The position numbers and the translations under genes are program-made. The notes under the pieces were generated by a model. That model was given only the letters and a program-made list of their open reading frames with translations, ran no database searches and was not told the DNA's origin. From Deltaproteobacteria bacterium (GTDB lineage Bacteria; Desulfobacterota; Desulfomonilia; Desulfomonilales; Desulfomonilaceae): a stretch of 33,031 nucleotides of DNA. Shown here one piece after another: positions 24,448-32,805 of this stretch (position 1 is its first letter; the number at the start of each line of letters is the position of its first letter). Location: assembly GCA_016875095.1 (NCBI GenBank), contig VGSG01000047.1:1-33031 (forward strand). Direction: 5' to 3'.

Positions 24448-26271
24448 GTGCGGATCAGCGTATGCGTAGCAACCAAGAACCGGACCGATATCCTCCACCA
24501 GCTTCTCTGGAGCCTCATTCGGCAGGACTATCCGCATTGGGACCTGGTGATTGTGGATGATTCGGACGCGCCCGCGCAATGGAACGCCTTGGGAGTGTAT
24601 CCGAGGCTGTTGAGCGAAATCAGTCGCACCGGCCACGACATCAGGATCGTCCAAGGCCCGCGGGTCGGTCGAATCGGCGCCGCCTACCAAACGGGATTCG
24701 GCGCGGCTTCGGCGGAAAATCCGTTGTTCTTCAGGGTTGACGACGACGCGTGGCTCGAGCCGGATTACCTGGCCAGGCTCGCGCGAATCATGAAAAACGA
24801 CCGAATTGCCGCATGTGGCGGCCTTTTCCTGCATCCAGGCCACGAGATCGACGTGTTTGCGCCTGACGATCCCCGATACCGGCACGCAACTATTGAGGGC
24901 CTTTCAGATACGGTGAACATCCAGTGGTTCCGGCACAAGGGGCGAGATCCGATCCCGGTGGAGCATCTCACAGCCAACATTCTCTTCAGTCGGCATTGGC
25001 TCGAAACCATCGGCGGCTTTGAAACTCAGCTCTTTCGGCAACACCGTGACGAAACCCAGGCGACCTGGAGACTCCACGTGGAAGGAGGGCGGCTCCTTGT
25101 GGATCCCGCCGCGGTGGCCTGGCATCTGCGAGGAGTCAACGGCGGCGCGCGCGGTCACTCACCCGACGTGTTCCTGGAAGACCACCGGCGATTCATGGCC
25201 CAACGCTGGAGCATGAAGCCGGGGATTCACATCAGCCTCGGCCATGCCATCGGGGACGGATTCATGGCCACACCCATGCTCAGCGTCATGAGAGCAATGA
25301 ATCCCGGAAGAAACATCGCGGTCTTCGCGTCCTGGGCTCGGCCCGTACTCGCCGGCAATCCGGATCTGGACGAAATCGCGGACAACCCGCTGGATGCGCA
25401 ACGCACCGTGAGGCTTGAAAAATCGGTGTACGCCTGGGCAAGCGCAAATCAATGGAAAGGGCGTTTGGCCGAGGCGTACTGTAAGATGTTCAACTTGCCT
25501 ATGCCGGAAGATATCACCCCCCGTTTCTTTTGGCAGGAATCCGAACAAAGCCTTTCACTCGTTCGCGAAATCGTTGAGCCGCCGTACATAGTGATCGCGG
25601 CGTGGTCCGACGCAAAGACCTTTGATTTTTTCCAGGCTTCGGGAAACAAGAACTGGCCGATGGCCAATTGGGCGCCGGTCGTAGCTTGGGCGCATGATAA
25701 GGGTCTGAAGGTAGTTCAGCTTCGAGGCTCCCACCAGGAGCCCCTTGTGGAAGGCGTGGACGTTGACTTCTGCGGTCGGCCTCTACGCGAAGCTTTTGCC
25801 TGCATCGCACACGCCAGGCTCTTTGTTTCGGTTGACACTATGGCGCATCACGCGGCGGCCGCGTTCGGTGTTCCCGGTGTGGTTCTCTGGGGCCGCTCCA
25901 AGCCCGAACACTTCGGATATCAGAAACCGCAGATCATCAACATACAAGGAGAATGCCCCGGCCTGCCTGTGAACGCGCGGCCGGAGACCATTCCTCGGCA
26001 GAACGCTCCCGGGGTGCGGGCGCTGCGAGAGAGGCCGTGCATAAACGGCGACCAGTGGGCCATGGACCAGGAAGTCTGCCCCATCCCGGGGCGCCCCTGC
26101 ATGTCGAGTATCAGCCCCGAAGCTGTTATCAAGGCGCTGGAAACCCTCTTGACGCAGCCGCCGAAGGCCCATCCGGCAGATGAGCGGGCCCCAAGTCCTC
26201 CCGCGCTCTTGTTCGAGCGCCCCCTGAATGAAAGATCTGAGGCCGATCTCAATGACGCACGTGATTGGTAA
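24448..26271 (+). CDS. Two-domain glycosyltransferase, GT2 fused to GT9-like
   Basis: A 607-residue protein. Residues 1-~245 are a GT-A (GT2) glycosyltransferase: VCVATKNR at the start, VDD at 36-38, and the metal-binding DDD at 98-100, with a TWRLHVEGG/AWHLRG segment later. Residues ~255-575 look like a GT9 (heptosyltransferase-type) GT-B domain: GHAIGDGFMATPMLS near 259, and FVSVDTMAHHAAAAFGVPGVVLWG near 458-482. Each would transfer a sugar; donors are not predictable. GTG 24448 is preferred since GGAGGTGA (24435-24442) is five bases upstream; GTG 24433 and 24439 are alternatives. It lies among virion genes and may glycosylate capsid or fibre, or host surface glycans. Confidence 0.83.
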   Translation: MRISVCVATKNRTDILHQLLWSLIRQDYPHWDLVIVDDSDAPAQWNALGVYPRLLSEISRTGHDIRIVQGPRVGRIGAAYQTGFGAASAENPLFFRVDDDAWLEPDYLARLARIMKNDRIAACGGLFLHPGHEIDVFAPDDPRYRHATIEGLSDTVNIQWFRHKGRDPIPVEHLTANILFSRHWLETIGGFETQLFRQHRDETQATWRLHVEGGRLLVDPAAVAWHLRGVNGGARGHSPDVFLEDHRRFMAQRWSMKPGIHISLGHAIGDGFMATPMLSVMRAMNPGRNIAVFASWARPVLAGNPDLDEIADNPLDAQRTVRLEKSVYAWASANQWKGRLAEAYCKMFNLPMPEDITPRFFWQESEQSLSLVREIVEPPYIVIAAWSDAKTFDFFQASGNKNWPMANWAPVVAWAHDKGLKVVQLRGSHQEPLVEGVDVDFCGRPLREAFACIAHARLFVSVDTMAHHAAAAFGVPGVVLWGRSKPEHFGYQKPQIINIQGECPGLPVNARPETIPRQNAPGVRALRERPCINGDQWAMDQEVCPIPGRPCMSSISPEAVIKALETLLTQPPKAHPADERAPSPPALLFERPLNERSEADLNDARDW

Positions 26272-29005
26272 CGCAACACATATCAAAGGTAAACCGTTGA
26301 GCGGCGCGCCCGAGTCAGGCCAGGTGTGGGTGTTTGACGGAAGCGGATATGTTCCCGGAAATCCCGCTCCCGATCCGAGCGGTGTAACCACTGCCTCGTA
26401 CACCTTCATAAACGTGGACCAGACAGCGCTCCTGCGAGCCGACCATCCGTCCGATTCTCTGAATCTGAGCGGCGTTTCGGGTATTAGACTGAGCGCGACA
26501 TCAGGGAGCGGGTCGGGAAGCGACAGCATTCGTCTCGAGATCTCCGGGCTTACTTCAGGGCAGGTACCCGCGTGGGCGAACATCTCGGGCATGGCCCACC
26601 ACGCGTCCGGCGTTGTGGATGACGTGGTAGGGCTCTCCGGATTTGTCATGGCTTCGGGAAGCGGCCTTGCCGTCACCGTGCCCACTCCTGTTTCCGGCCG
26701 GGTCTTGAAGGCTTCGGGCGCGAATCCGCTCACGGATCTGTACTGGGGAGTGGATCAAACAAGCCAGCCGGGATCGGCTTCAGGGAATGCGTACGCGTAC
26801 ATCTCAATCCAGGGAATGACCACGCTCGATGCAAACGTGTCGGATGACACCCTGAACCTATCAGGACGGTCGGGCATCCTCCTCACCGGAGTTTCGGGCT
26901 TCGGGCAGGGCGAAGATGTCCTGTTCCTCGAAGTGTCCGGTCTCTCGTCCGGTCAGATACCCGCATGGGCCGATATTAGCGGCATAGCGGCTCAGGCGTC
27001 GGGCATGAGCTCGTACGCTTCAGGAAAGCTCCACCAGACTGACGGACTCTCAGGTTTAGTGCTCGCTTCGGGCGCCGGTTTGAGCGTCTTTCAGCAGACG
27101 CCCGCCTCGGGCCGGATCCTCAAGTGGTCCGGCGCAGACATTCTCAACCATGCGTATTTCGCGGAGGACGACGCTCAGGCGATCGAACAGCTTGAAAACG
27201 GTCTCATCATGATTGCATGGGATGTCTATTCCGACGATCAGCAGTTTGCCGATATAGGGGTGGACACGTTCGGCGACGAAAGCGGTATCGACCAGAGCGA
27301 AAGCGTCTACACGTATAACGCTTCAGGAGGTTGGTGTGGTCCGGTCCTTGCTCAGACAAACCAGATTGAAGAGATTGATTTCGCGACAAGCTCGGATTTT
27401 GAACGCCGCGATCTCAAAGGCGCCATAGTTTATTGGCAGCGCACCAGCGCGTATAAAGGGTACTTTTCATCGGATCAGGCCGGCGCCGACCGGATCAGCG
27501 TCACTGCGGCCGGGACAGCGAGCGAGGTGATCGAAGGCTGCCTGGTTACGCATTCAGGCGGAAGCGCCACGATCGTCAATATTTTGGGCGATGGCGACCA
27601 GGATAACGAAGTCGAGATGAGCGCGGATGTGGCCGATGCAACTCAAGTGACCGGGATTCACGGCGTGGCGCTGTCCGGCGCCAATGTCCAGCCGAACAGC
27701 GCTATAGGAGGCCTTGTTGCCACCACGTACGTGCAGGGCGCGGATACGGACGATGCGACAAATATCGCAGGGTACTCGGTCCGCGCGGTGATGTCCGCCG
27801 CGCAAATCAGCGCATCGGGAGATCTTGTTTCGGTTAGGATACGGGCAAATTCATCCACACAATTAGTCATCGCAAATTGTTCTATCGTCGAACGAAGTCC
27901 CGGCGCGGGAGACGGGACTACCACTCCGACCAGAATCACCTTCGGGGGAGGGAACAACGGGGTCACCATTGCGGCATGGACCGTTGTTGATATTGATTTT
28001 ATTGATTTTCCGATAGACGAGACGAAAAGTTATTTGGTGATCTATGACGTCGCGGACGGCGGGCCGTACAAAACCGCATACAAGAACAACTCCGAATATG
28101 TGTACCTGAAGGCCGCAACCGATTCATGGAATGTGCAGAATATCAATGAGGCCGACTGGACGCAGTACCAACATGCTCATATCGAAGCGCTGCGTGTGAA
28201 GAACAAGGCAACCGCTTCCGGCCGTTACGCCATCTCCTCCAACGATCAATCGCAGATCGACTGCGCCAATTGGGGAGACATAAACAGCGTAACCGTTACG
28301 CAAACGTTAACGGGTTCGAGCAGCGCGCACCATGCGATCTCGTTTGACACGCGGTCAACGTGGAAAGTTTTTCTGTCCGGAGTCTGGCGTGACATTGTGC
28401 GAGATAACGCGGGCGCGTGGCAGTACAAGGACGCCTCAGATACATGGCAAAACGCGGCGACCAACTCCCGTTTGAAGGCGTTGGAGCAGGCGTTTGAGGT
28501 CAGTGCGAACCAGTGGTCCAAGGCGCAGATCGAGGCCATGAGCGATAGTGACTGGAACGCAAGCGGAGGCTGGAGCGCTTCCGTGGGCGCCATAGACTGG
28601 GCGGTGGGACTGAAGGCGTCGGGCCATGATGTGCCGAGTATCGACAAAATCAGATTCAACCACGACACCGAACAACATGACATGGTGGTGACCACCACCG
28701 CCTGGGAAGCTTCCGCCCCGGATCCTGACGACGCCTTCGCTTTGCTCCACCTTGAGCCACAGGAGACCATCAGCCTGGATACGGATGTGCGCGCATGGGT
28801 ATCTATCGACGACGGTTCACACTATGAGCAATTGAGCGGCCTTGGATATTTCTGGAGCGGGACCGGTGGTCATAGGTTCGCTCGGGCGGACAAATCAGGG
28901 CTCACCGCGCGAAACGACCAGACCATACGCCTGAAGGTGACCGCGCATAATCAGAAAAATATCAGACTTCATGCCGTGTCCCTAGGAGTGAAGTATTCGC
29001 AATGA
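26252..29005 (+). CDS. Large fibre/spike-like phage protein with tandem repeat
   Basis: A 917-residue Ser/Gly/Ala-rich protein with beta-type alternation. The N-terminal third contains two ~125-residue repeats (about residues 47-170 and 178-307) sharing SGQxPAWAxISG and TPxSGRxLKxSGA signatures. The middle has further beta-rich stretches, and the end (LHLEPQETISLDTDVRAWVS...LHAVSLGVKYSQ) looks like a lectin or sandwich module. Such architecture suits tail fibres or whisker-like appendages; no catalytic motif was seen. ATG 26252 is chosen with CTGAGG upstream; ATG 26228 is possible. The start overlaps the glycosyltransferase end by 20 bases, so the two may be coupled, making this protein a candidate sugar acceptor. 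Confidence 0.75.
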   Translation: MTHVIGNATHIKGKPLSGAPESGQVWVFDGSGYVPGNPAPDPSGVTTASYTFINVDQTALLRADHPSDSLNLSGVSGIRLSATSGSGSGSDSIRLEISGLTSGQVPAWANISGMAHHASGVVDDVVGLSGFVMASGSGLAVTVPTPVSGRVLKASGANPLTDLYWGVDQTSQPGSASGNAYAYISIQGMTTLDANVSDDTLNLSGRSGILLTGVSGFGQGEDVLFLEVSGLSSGQIPAWADISGIAAQASGMSSYASGKLHQTDGLSGLVLASGAGLSVFQQTPASGRILKWSGADILNHAYFAEDDAQAIEQLENGLIMIAWDVYSDDQQFADIGVDTFGDESGIDQSESVYTYNASGGWCGPVLAQTNQIEEIDFATSSDFERRDLKGAIVYWQRTSAYKGYFSSDQAGADRISVTAAGTASEVIEGCLVTHSGGSATIVNILGDGDQDNEVEMSADVADATQVTGIHGVALSGANVQPNSAIGGLVATTYVQGADTDDATNIAGYSVRAVMSAAQISASGDLVSVRIRANSSTQLVIANCSIVERSPGAGDGTTTPTRITFGGGNNGVTIAAWTVVDIDFIDFPIDETKSYLVIYDVADGGPYKTAYKNNSEYVYLKAATDSWNVQNINEADWTQYQHAHIEALRVKNKATASGRYAISSNDQSQIDCANWGDINSVTVTQTLTGSSSAHHAISFDTRSTWKVFLSGVWRDIVRDNAGAWQYKDASDTWQNAATNSRLKALEQAFEVSANQWSKAQIEAMSDSDWNASGGWSASVGAIDWAVGLKASGHDVPSIDKIRFNHDTEQHDMVVTTTAWEASAPDPDDAFALLHLEPQETISLDTDVRAWVSIDDGSHYEQLSGLGYFWSGTGGHRFARADKSGLTARNDQTIRLKVTAHNQKNIRLHAVSLGVKYSQ
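26392..27175 (+). repeat. Tandem duplication inside the fibre-like gene
   Basis: At protein level the segments starting ASYTFINVDQT and AYAYISIQGMT align throughout: DSLNLSG with DTLNLSG, SGQVPAWANISG with SGQIPAWADISG, LVxASGxGL and SGRxLKxSGA. The DNA is diverged, so the duplication is old or was maintained by selection on protein sequence. Confidence 0.75.
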
Positions 29006-29172
29006 GAAAAGTAATACGCAGACCGGAGCTTGTCCCCGACCACAAACGCCCCGATGGGGCCAAGCCTTCCCTGACAAGCGATGACCGTCTCTTTCTCGAT
29101 GAATTGAAGAGCTACCATACAAAACAACACTTCGAGTACATGCGCGCGTGGTGGGAGAAGGCGAAACCCTGA
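29002..29172 (+). CDS. Small charged phage protein (56 residues)
   Basis: The ATG overlaps the previous stop (ATGA at 29002-29005). The product, starting MRKVIRRPELVPDHKRPDG, contains SLTSDDRLFLDELKSYHTKQ and a Trp-rich end RAWWEKAKP. No membrane segment or family. The overlap and natural composition support a real, translationally coupled gene; its role is unknown. Confidence 0.6.
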   Translation: MRKVIRRPELVPDHKRPDGAKPSLTSDDRLFLDELKSYHTKQHFEYMRAWWEKAKP

Positions 29173-29290
29173 ATACTCTTTCGTTTGAATTCCGCGCCGC
29201 CCCACCATTATGAGCCTTACTCCCGGAGCATTAACGCGACGCGACCTTCAAAGCGAAGCAACCAGGACGCTAAATCGCGACCCTCGCAGC

Positions 29291-29569
29291 ATGACCGACT
29301 TTGATGACCTCAAAGAATTATTCAGAGCCGAGATCGGAATAGTCCACGCGGAGGTCCGGGCGCTCAGGGATGACACCCGTGACCTGAAGGCGGCGGTGAA
29401 CCGTTTCCAGGCCACCTGCAACGGCAGACACGGCGATCTGGCGACCAGAGTCACTCGCCTGGAAAACGACCACGCCGCGCTCAACCGTGAACGCAAGCTC
29501 ATCCTGGGCGGGCTCGCGGTGGCTCTCACGGCAGCGGTAAAGGCATTTTTCGACTGGCTCACCAAATGA
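29291..29569 (+). CDS. Coiled-coil protein with C-terminal membrane helix (XhlA-like)
   Basis: From ATG 29291 the product has 92 residues: an acidic start MTDFDDLKELFRAEIG, a heptad-like coiled coil (about 18-65) and one C-terminal transmembrane helix (ILGGLAVALTAAVKAFFDWL). This layout is typical of XhlA/hemolysin-like lysis helpers found beside holins. ATG 29210 would add 27 unremarkable residues; neither start has a good ribosome site. It precedes a holin-like gene and an endolysin, which supports a lysis role. Confidence 0.68.
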   Translation: MTDFDDLKELFRAEIGIVHAEVRALRDDTRDLKAAVNRFQATCNGRHGDLATRVTRLENDHAALNRERKLILGGLAVALTAAVKAFFDWLTK

Positions 29570-29585
29570 AAGGAGCGCATCTCAC

Positions 29586-29765
29586 ATGAATCAAAAACCG
29601 TGGTACTTGTCCAGAACCATCATCGTCTCCGGCGTGGCCTTCGCGGTAGCGCTGGCCACTGCGGCAGGTCTGATCGATGTTGAAACCGGCGCAAAGATCG
29701 AGGGCCTGCTCGTGCCGCTCATTCTGACGTTCCTCCGACTCGGGGATGCGGAGCTTACCCGATGA
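29586..29765 (+). CDS. Holin-like small membrane protein
   Basis: A 59-residue protein, MNQKPWYLSRTIIVSG..., with two hydrophobic segments (about 11-30 and 38-51) joined by a short polar turn. AAGGAG is at 29569-29574. The stop overlaps the ATG of the peptidase gene (ATGA at 29762-29765). Size, topology and endolysin coupling suggest a holin or a release helper; there is no specific family match. Confidence 0.65.
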   Translation: MNQKPWYLSRTIIVSGVAFAVALATAAGLIDVETGAKIEGLLVPLILTFLRLGDAELTR

Positions 29766-30232
29766 AGAAGACGGGAAAGAGCCGACAAGCGGATCGCAAC
29801 GGGGCCGGGTCCTCTCCTGACGCCGCAGCCCCATACGCCGCCGGACCTCCTGACTGGTCCCAAATCAAGCACTTCACCCCTCGGGAATTCACGTGCAAGT
29901 GCGATGGCCTGTGCGACCACGCGGATCGTATCTCCACGGAGTTGGTCGCTAAGCTGGATATGATCAGGGAGCGGATCGGCCTGCCGATCATCGTCATATC
30001 CGGCGCTCGCTGCGAGCGGCACAACAGGAAGGTGGGGGGAAAGGAACGCTCCGCCCACGTGCCTAGGAGCGGCGTGAGCCACGCCGCGGACGTTCGCTGC
30101 GCAGATACGATGTTCAGGTTTGCATTTTTGGCGGCGGCCCTTCCGGTCTTCAGGAGGATCGGCATAGCAAAGGACTTCATCCATGTGGATGATGACCCGG
30201 ACCTCCCCCAGGGCGTGATTTGGGTGTGCTGA
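29762..30232 (+). CDS. Peptidase M15-family endolysin
   Basis: A 156-residue zinc D,D- or L,D-type peptidase of the M15 (VanY/Peptidase_M15_3) kind, expected to cut peptidoglycan peptides at lysis. It starts with a basic Ala/Pro-rich linker, then HFTPREFTCKCDGLCDH, IIVISGARCERHNRKVGG and the zinc region SAHVPRSGVSHAADV, with H99 or H107 and D110, and FIHVDDD with H141, as likely ligands. Four Cys in the early region (C45, C47, C51 and C84) are notable. No signal peptide, so export through the adjacent holin is expected. Confidence 0.88.
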   Translation: MKKTGKSRQADRNGAGSSPDAAAPYAAGPPDWSQIKHFTPREFTCKCDGLCDHADRISTELVAKLDMIRERIGLPIIVISGARCERHNRKVGGKERSAHVPRSGVSHAADVRCADTMFRFAFLAAALPVFRRIGIAKDFIHVDDDPDLPQGVIWVC

Positions 30233-30320
30233 TCCTATGCGCCTTACTTCTGTGAGGGTGAACCTGTAACTGCAATTGGCGAGATTATTCCCCGATTGTG
30301 AAGAGCGATCTTCAATGGTG

Positions 30321-30352
30321 GGTAGGGGCCGGCAGGGACGCCGGCTTCTACC
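30321..30352 (+). repeat. Short palindrome GGTAGGGGCCGGC...GCCGGCTTCTACC
   Basis: The two 13-base arms (30321-30333 and 30340-30352) pair completely if two G-T pairs are allowed, with a 6-base loop. It lies in the 217-base gap between the endolysin and epimerase genes. No T-run follows. It looks like a REP-type palindrome and could end the upstream transcript. Confidence 0.65.
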
Positions 30353-30449
30353 AATCGACCGAGAACGCATCGGCGCACAAGTCGGCGCTGTATTTGCGTG
30401 ACGAACCACCCCGTTTGTCCATCCAAGCAACCATTCTCGAAGGCGGTTT

Positions 30450-31556
30450 ATGACGGCGAAAAGAGTCCTGGTCACAGGCTCGTCGGGTCTCATCGGGTCT
30501 GAAGCGGTTCTGCTCTTCGATAGCCGAGGTTACGACGTGTGCGGCATCGATAACAACGGCCGAAAGGGCTTCTTCGGACCTGATGGAGACACCGCGTGGA
30601 ACCTTGAACGCCTGAAAAGTCAGACCAAGAGGTTCACCTCATACCACGCGGATTTGCGCGATGCGGCGGCGATGCAGGAGATTTCGCGCGAAATCAAGCC
30701 CGATCATGTGATCCACTGCGCAGCCCAACCCGCGCATGAGTATGCGCGGCTTCAACCGGTGGTGGATTTTCACGTGAACGTGACCGGGACCTTGAATCTT
30801 CTGGAAGCCTGCCGCGCTCATTCCACCGAAGCGACCTTTGTTTTTTGTTCCTCAAGTAAGGTGTACGGCCCGGTGAACGACCTGCCGTACGAAGAACTTC
30901 CGACCCGTTACGACCTGCCGACGCCTGACGGCAAGCAAACACGCCCCGAAACTTCAAAGCTGCCGGGCTGGTCCTACGATGGGCTGAACGAGGACTTCCC
31001 CCTTGAGCCTGGTGACGGCCGAGGAGTGTACGGCACGGACAAAGCGGCCGCGGACCTGCTGGCGCAAGAATACGGCGTCTCGTTCGGCATGAGGACCGTA
31101 TGCCTCCGAGGAAATTGCATGACCGGCCCTGCGCACGCTCCTGCTCAGGTTCACGGGTTCTTGGCGTACCTGGCCAGGTGTCTCGTGGAAGGCCGGAAGT
31201 ATCAAATCCTCGGGCACAAGGGCAAGCAGCTCCGAGACAACATCCACGCGGCTGATTTCACAGCCGCGATCTATGAGGTCTGTTCGGCCCCACCCGCGCC
31301 CGGGAGCGTATACAACATCGGAGGCGGTCGTGAGAATAGCGTCTCCATTCTCGAAGCAATAGAGATGCTGGAGCGAATGTATGGCGCTCGGCTTGCCGCG
31401 GAATACGTGGATGAGCCTCGACACGGAGATCATCGGGTTTACGTGAGCGACACGTCGAAATTCAGGAGAGACTATCCTTCCTGGAGCATCCGGTGGTCTA
31501 TCCCGAACATCTGCGAGGACCTCCTGCAGGGGCTCAGGTCCAGGGCAGACACATGA
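30450..31556 (+). CDS. NAD-dependent nucleotide-sugar epimerase/dehydratase (CDP-paratose epimerase-like)
   Basis: A 368-residue extended short-chain dehydrogenase/reductase. The cofactor motif GSSGLIG is at residues 10-16, a CxIDNN acidic turn follows, CSSSKVYGP carries the active-site Ser region, and Y194 and K198 (YGTDK) form the catalytic pair. DPARHGDHRVYVSD-like C-terminal residues match the nucleotide-sugar-binding family. Similar proteins convert CDP-tyvelose/paratose or UDP-sugars; the exact substrate cannot be told. Its location after the phage lysis genes and before an adaptor-like gene suggests linkage to the GT2-GT9 protein, giving a phage-borne sugar pathway. Confidence 0.88.
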   Translation: MTAKRVLVTGSSGLIGSEAVLLFDSRGYDVCGIDNNGRKGFFGPDGDTAWNLERLKSQTKRFTSYHADLRDAAAMQEISREIKPDHVIHCAAQPAHEYARLQPVVDFHVNVTGTLNLLEACRAHSTEATFVFCSSSKVYGPVNDLPYEELPTRYDLPTPDGKQTRPETSKLPGWSYDGLNEDFPLEPGDGRGVYGTDKAAADLLAQEYGVSFGMRTVCLRGNCMTGPAHAPAQVHGFLAYLARCLVEGRKYQILGHKGKQLRDNIHAADFTAAIYEVCSAPPAPGSVYNIGGGRENSVSILEAIEMLERMYGARLAAEYVDEPRHGDHRVYVSDTSKFRRDYPSWSIRWSIPNICEDLLQGLRSRADT

Positions 31557-31585
31557 TCGTGCGAACGCGGGAGTGATGACCGAAC

Positions 31586-32734
31586 ATGGCTGAATTCCAG
31601 ATCCAGGCGCTGGTCCCTTCTTCCGGGGCAGTCCCTTCCGGGGGATACGACCCGGTTTCCTTGGTGAGCTTTACCGAATGGAGGCTCGGTGATGAGGCGC
31701 ATTTCTCCCTGGTGGCGCCGGAGAACTACGCGGCGGGTAACGACTTTTTCGTGAAGCTCGAAGAATCGAGCAGCGCTTCCGCCGCGAGCCACACATGGCA
31801 GGTTCGCACCCTGTTGATGCGTCCGGGATTGCATACGAGCCACGACCAGGGAGAGACGGAGACCTTCATAGAGGAATGCGTTTCCGCGATTACCGCTCAT
31901 GAGCTTACGGGGCGCACCCTCAAGGTGACCGGAGCAACGCATCCCGGCAGGGTGAGCGACGTGTCCATCTCCCCGGGAGATCTGCTCTTCTTCACCTTGT
32001 GCCGAGTGGCGTCATCCGCCAATGAGGATCCCGCCGCGATCCGAGTCTTTCAAGTTTCAATCGAGACCGCGCTCGAAGAGGCCGGGATCTCGGAATGCGC
32101 GGGACGAGTGGGGAAAATCATCGATACGGTCCGCGATCTGTTCAACGAGGCGGCCGGCGGCTTCTTGTCGGACGAATTCATCCTCCGGGCAATCAATCGG
32201 TGCCGAAAGGACCTTGCTCAAGAGGACTACTGGCGCACGGAAAGCCGGGTTCCCGCGGAATCGGGCGTCTCCGAGGTGAATCTGCTCGCTCACATACCCG
32301 AATACCAAAACATTCATCAGGTGTCGTTCAGCGGACAGCATGAACCAATGATATCGCTGGGGAGCTTCCGCGAATACGAAGAGATCAAAAGCGCTTCACA
32401 GGCCAAAGGTGCCCCACAGGTGTATGTGGTCCAGAACAACATCCTGCATGTGTGGCCCGCTCCGTCAGAGACCGTGCAATCAGGCTATCGAATCTACCAT
32501 TCGTACGAGCCTCCGGAACTGACGTGCTCGTCGCTGAATCCCGATCCTGCCGTTCCCAGAGCCCATGATTCGGTGTTTGTGTACTTCGCTCTCAAACAAG
32601 CCTTCCTGCGGGATCGACACGCGCCCGGCGCGGATGTGAAGTTCCGAGAATACGCGCAACTCTACGAAGCTGAAAAAAAGAAGCTCTTGGGCGAAGGAGA
32701 CCCACCCAAGCTCTCGCTGAGGTCGTACCGATAG
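31586..32734 (+). CDS. Beta domain fused to SU10-type head-tail adaptor-like domain
   Basis: A 382-residue protein. Residues ~1-165 form a Ser/Thr-rich beta-type domain (TEWRLGDEAHFSLVAPEN, FFVKLEESSSASAASHTWQV). Residues ~185-382 resemble phage head-tail adaptors: a helical start VGKIIDTVRDLFNEAAGGFLSDEFILRAINRCRKDLAQEDYW, then strands and a long helix with FALKQAFLRDRH and FREYAQLYEAEKKKLLG. Adaptors plug the portal and connect it to the tail. Usually this domain is ~180-200 residues and stands alone. The start ATG 31586 has only a weak GGGAG upstream. The family resemblance is from memory and moderately sure. It is the last gene before the window's right-hand repeat. Confidence 0.65.
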   Translation: MAEFQIQALVPSSGAVPSGGYDPVSLVSFTEWRLGDEAHFSLVAPENYAAGNDFFVKLEESSSASAASHTWQVRTLLMRPGLHTSHDQGETETFIEECVSAITAHELTGRTLKVTGATHPGRVSDVSISPGDLLFFTLCRVASSANEDPAAIRVFQVSIETALEEAGISECAGRVGKIIDTVRDLFNEAAGGFLSDEFILRAINRCRKDLAQEDYWRTESRVPAESGVSEVNLLAHIPEYQNIHQVSFSGQHEPMISLGSFREYEEIKSASQAKGAPQVYVVQNNILHVWPAPSETVQSGYRIYHSYEPPELTCSSLNPDPAVPRAHDSVFVYFALKQAFLRDRHAPGADVKFREYAQLYEAEKKKLLGEGDPPKLSLRSYR

Positions 32735-32805
32735 CAGGCGTGGTCGGTGATTCTTCCTAGTCCCCAAAAGTACGTCAGGCAGCAGCCATGATATCCGACT
32801 CACTC

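Larger units (their letters stand above)
18149..32734 (+). mobile_element. Phage-derived virion and lysis gene block
   Basis: All genes here read plus-strand and are tightly spaced with overlaps. Portal, scaffold-like, SU10-like major capsid, beta-rich decoration-like, fibre-like, holin-like, M15 endolysin and adaptor-like genes are recognisable. Terminase, integrase, protease, tape-measure and tail-tube genes are missing from the window, although the right end may continue beyond 33031. Host-style palindromes occur inside at 23511-23671 and 30321-30352, and just outside at 32806-32938. It could be a decayed prophage, a domesticated particle locus, or part of a larger prophage. The left boundary is uncertain and no att sites were found. 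Confidence 0.75.
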
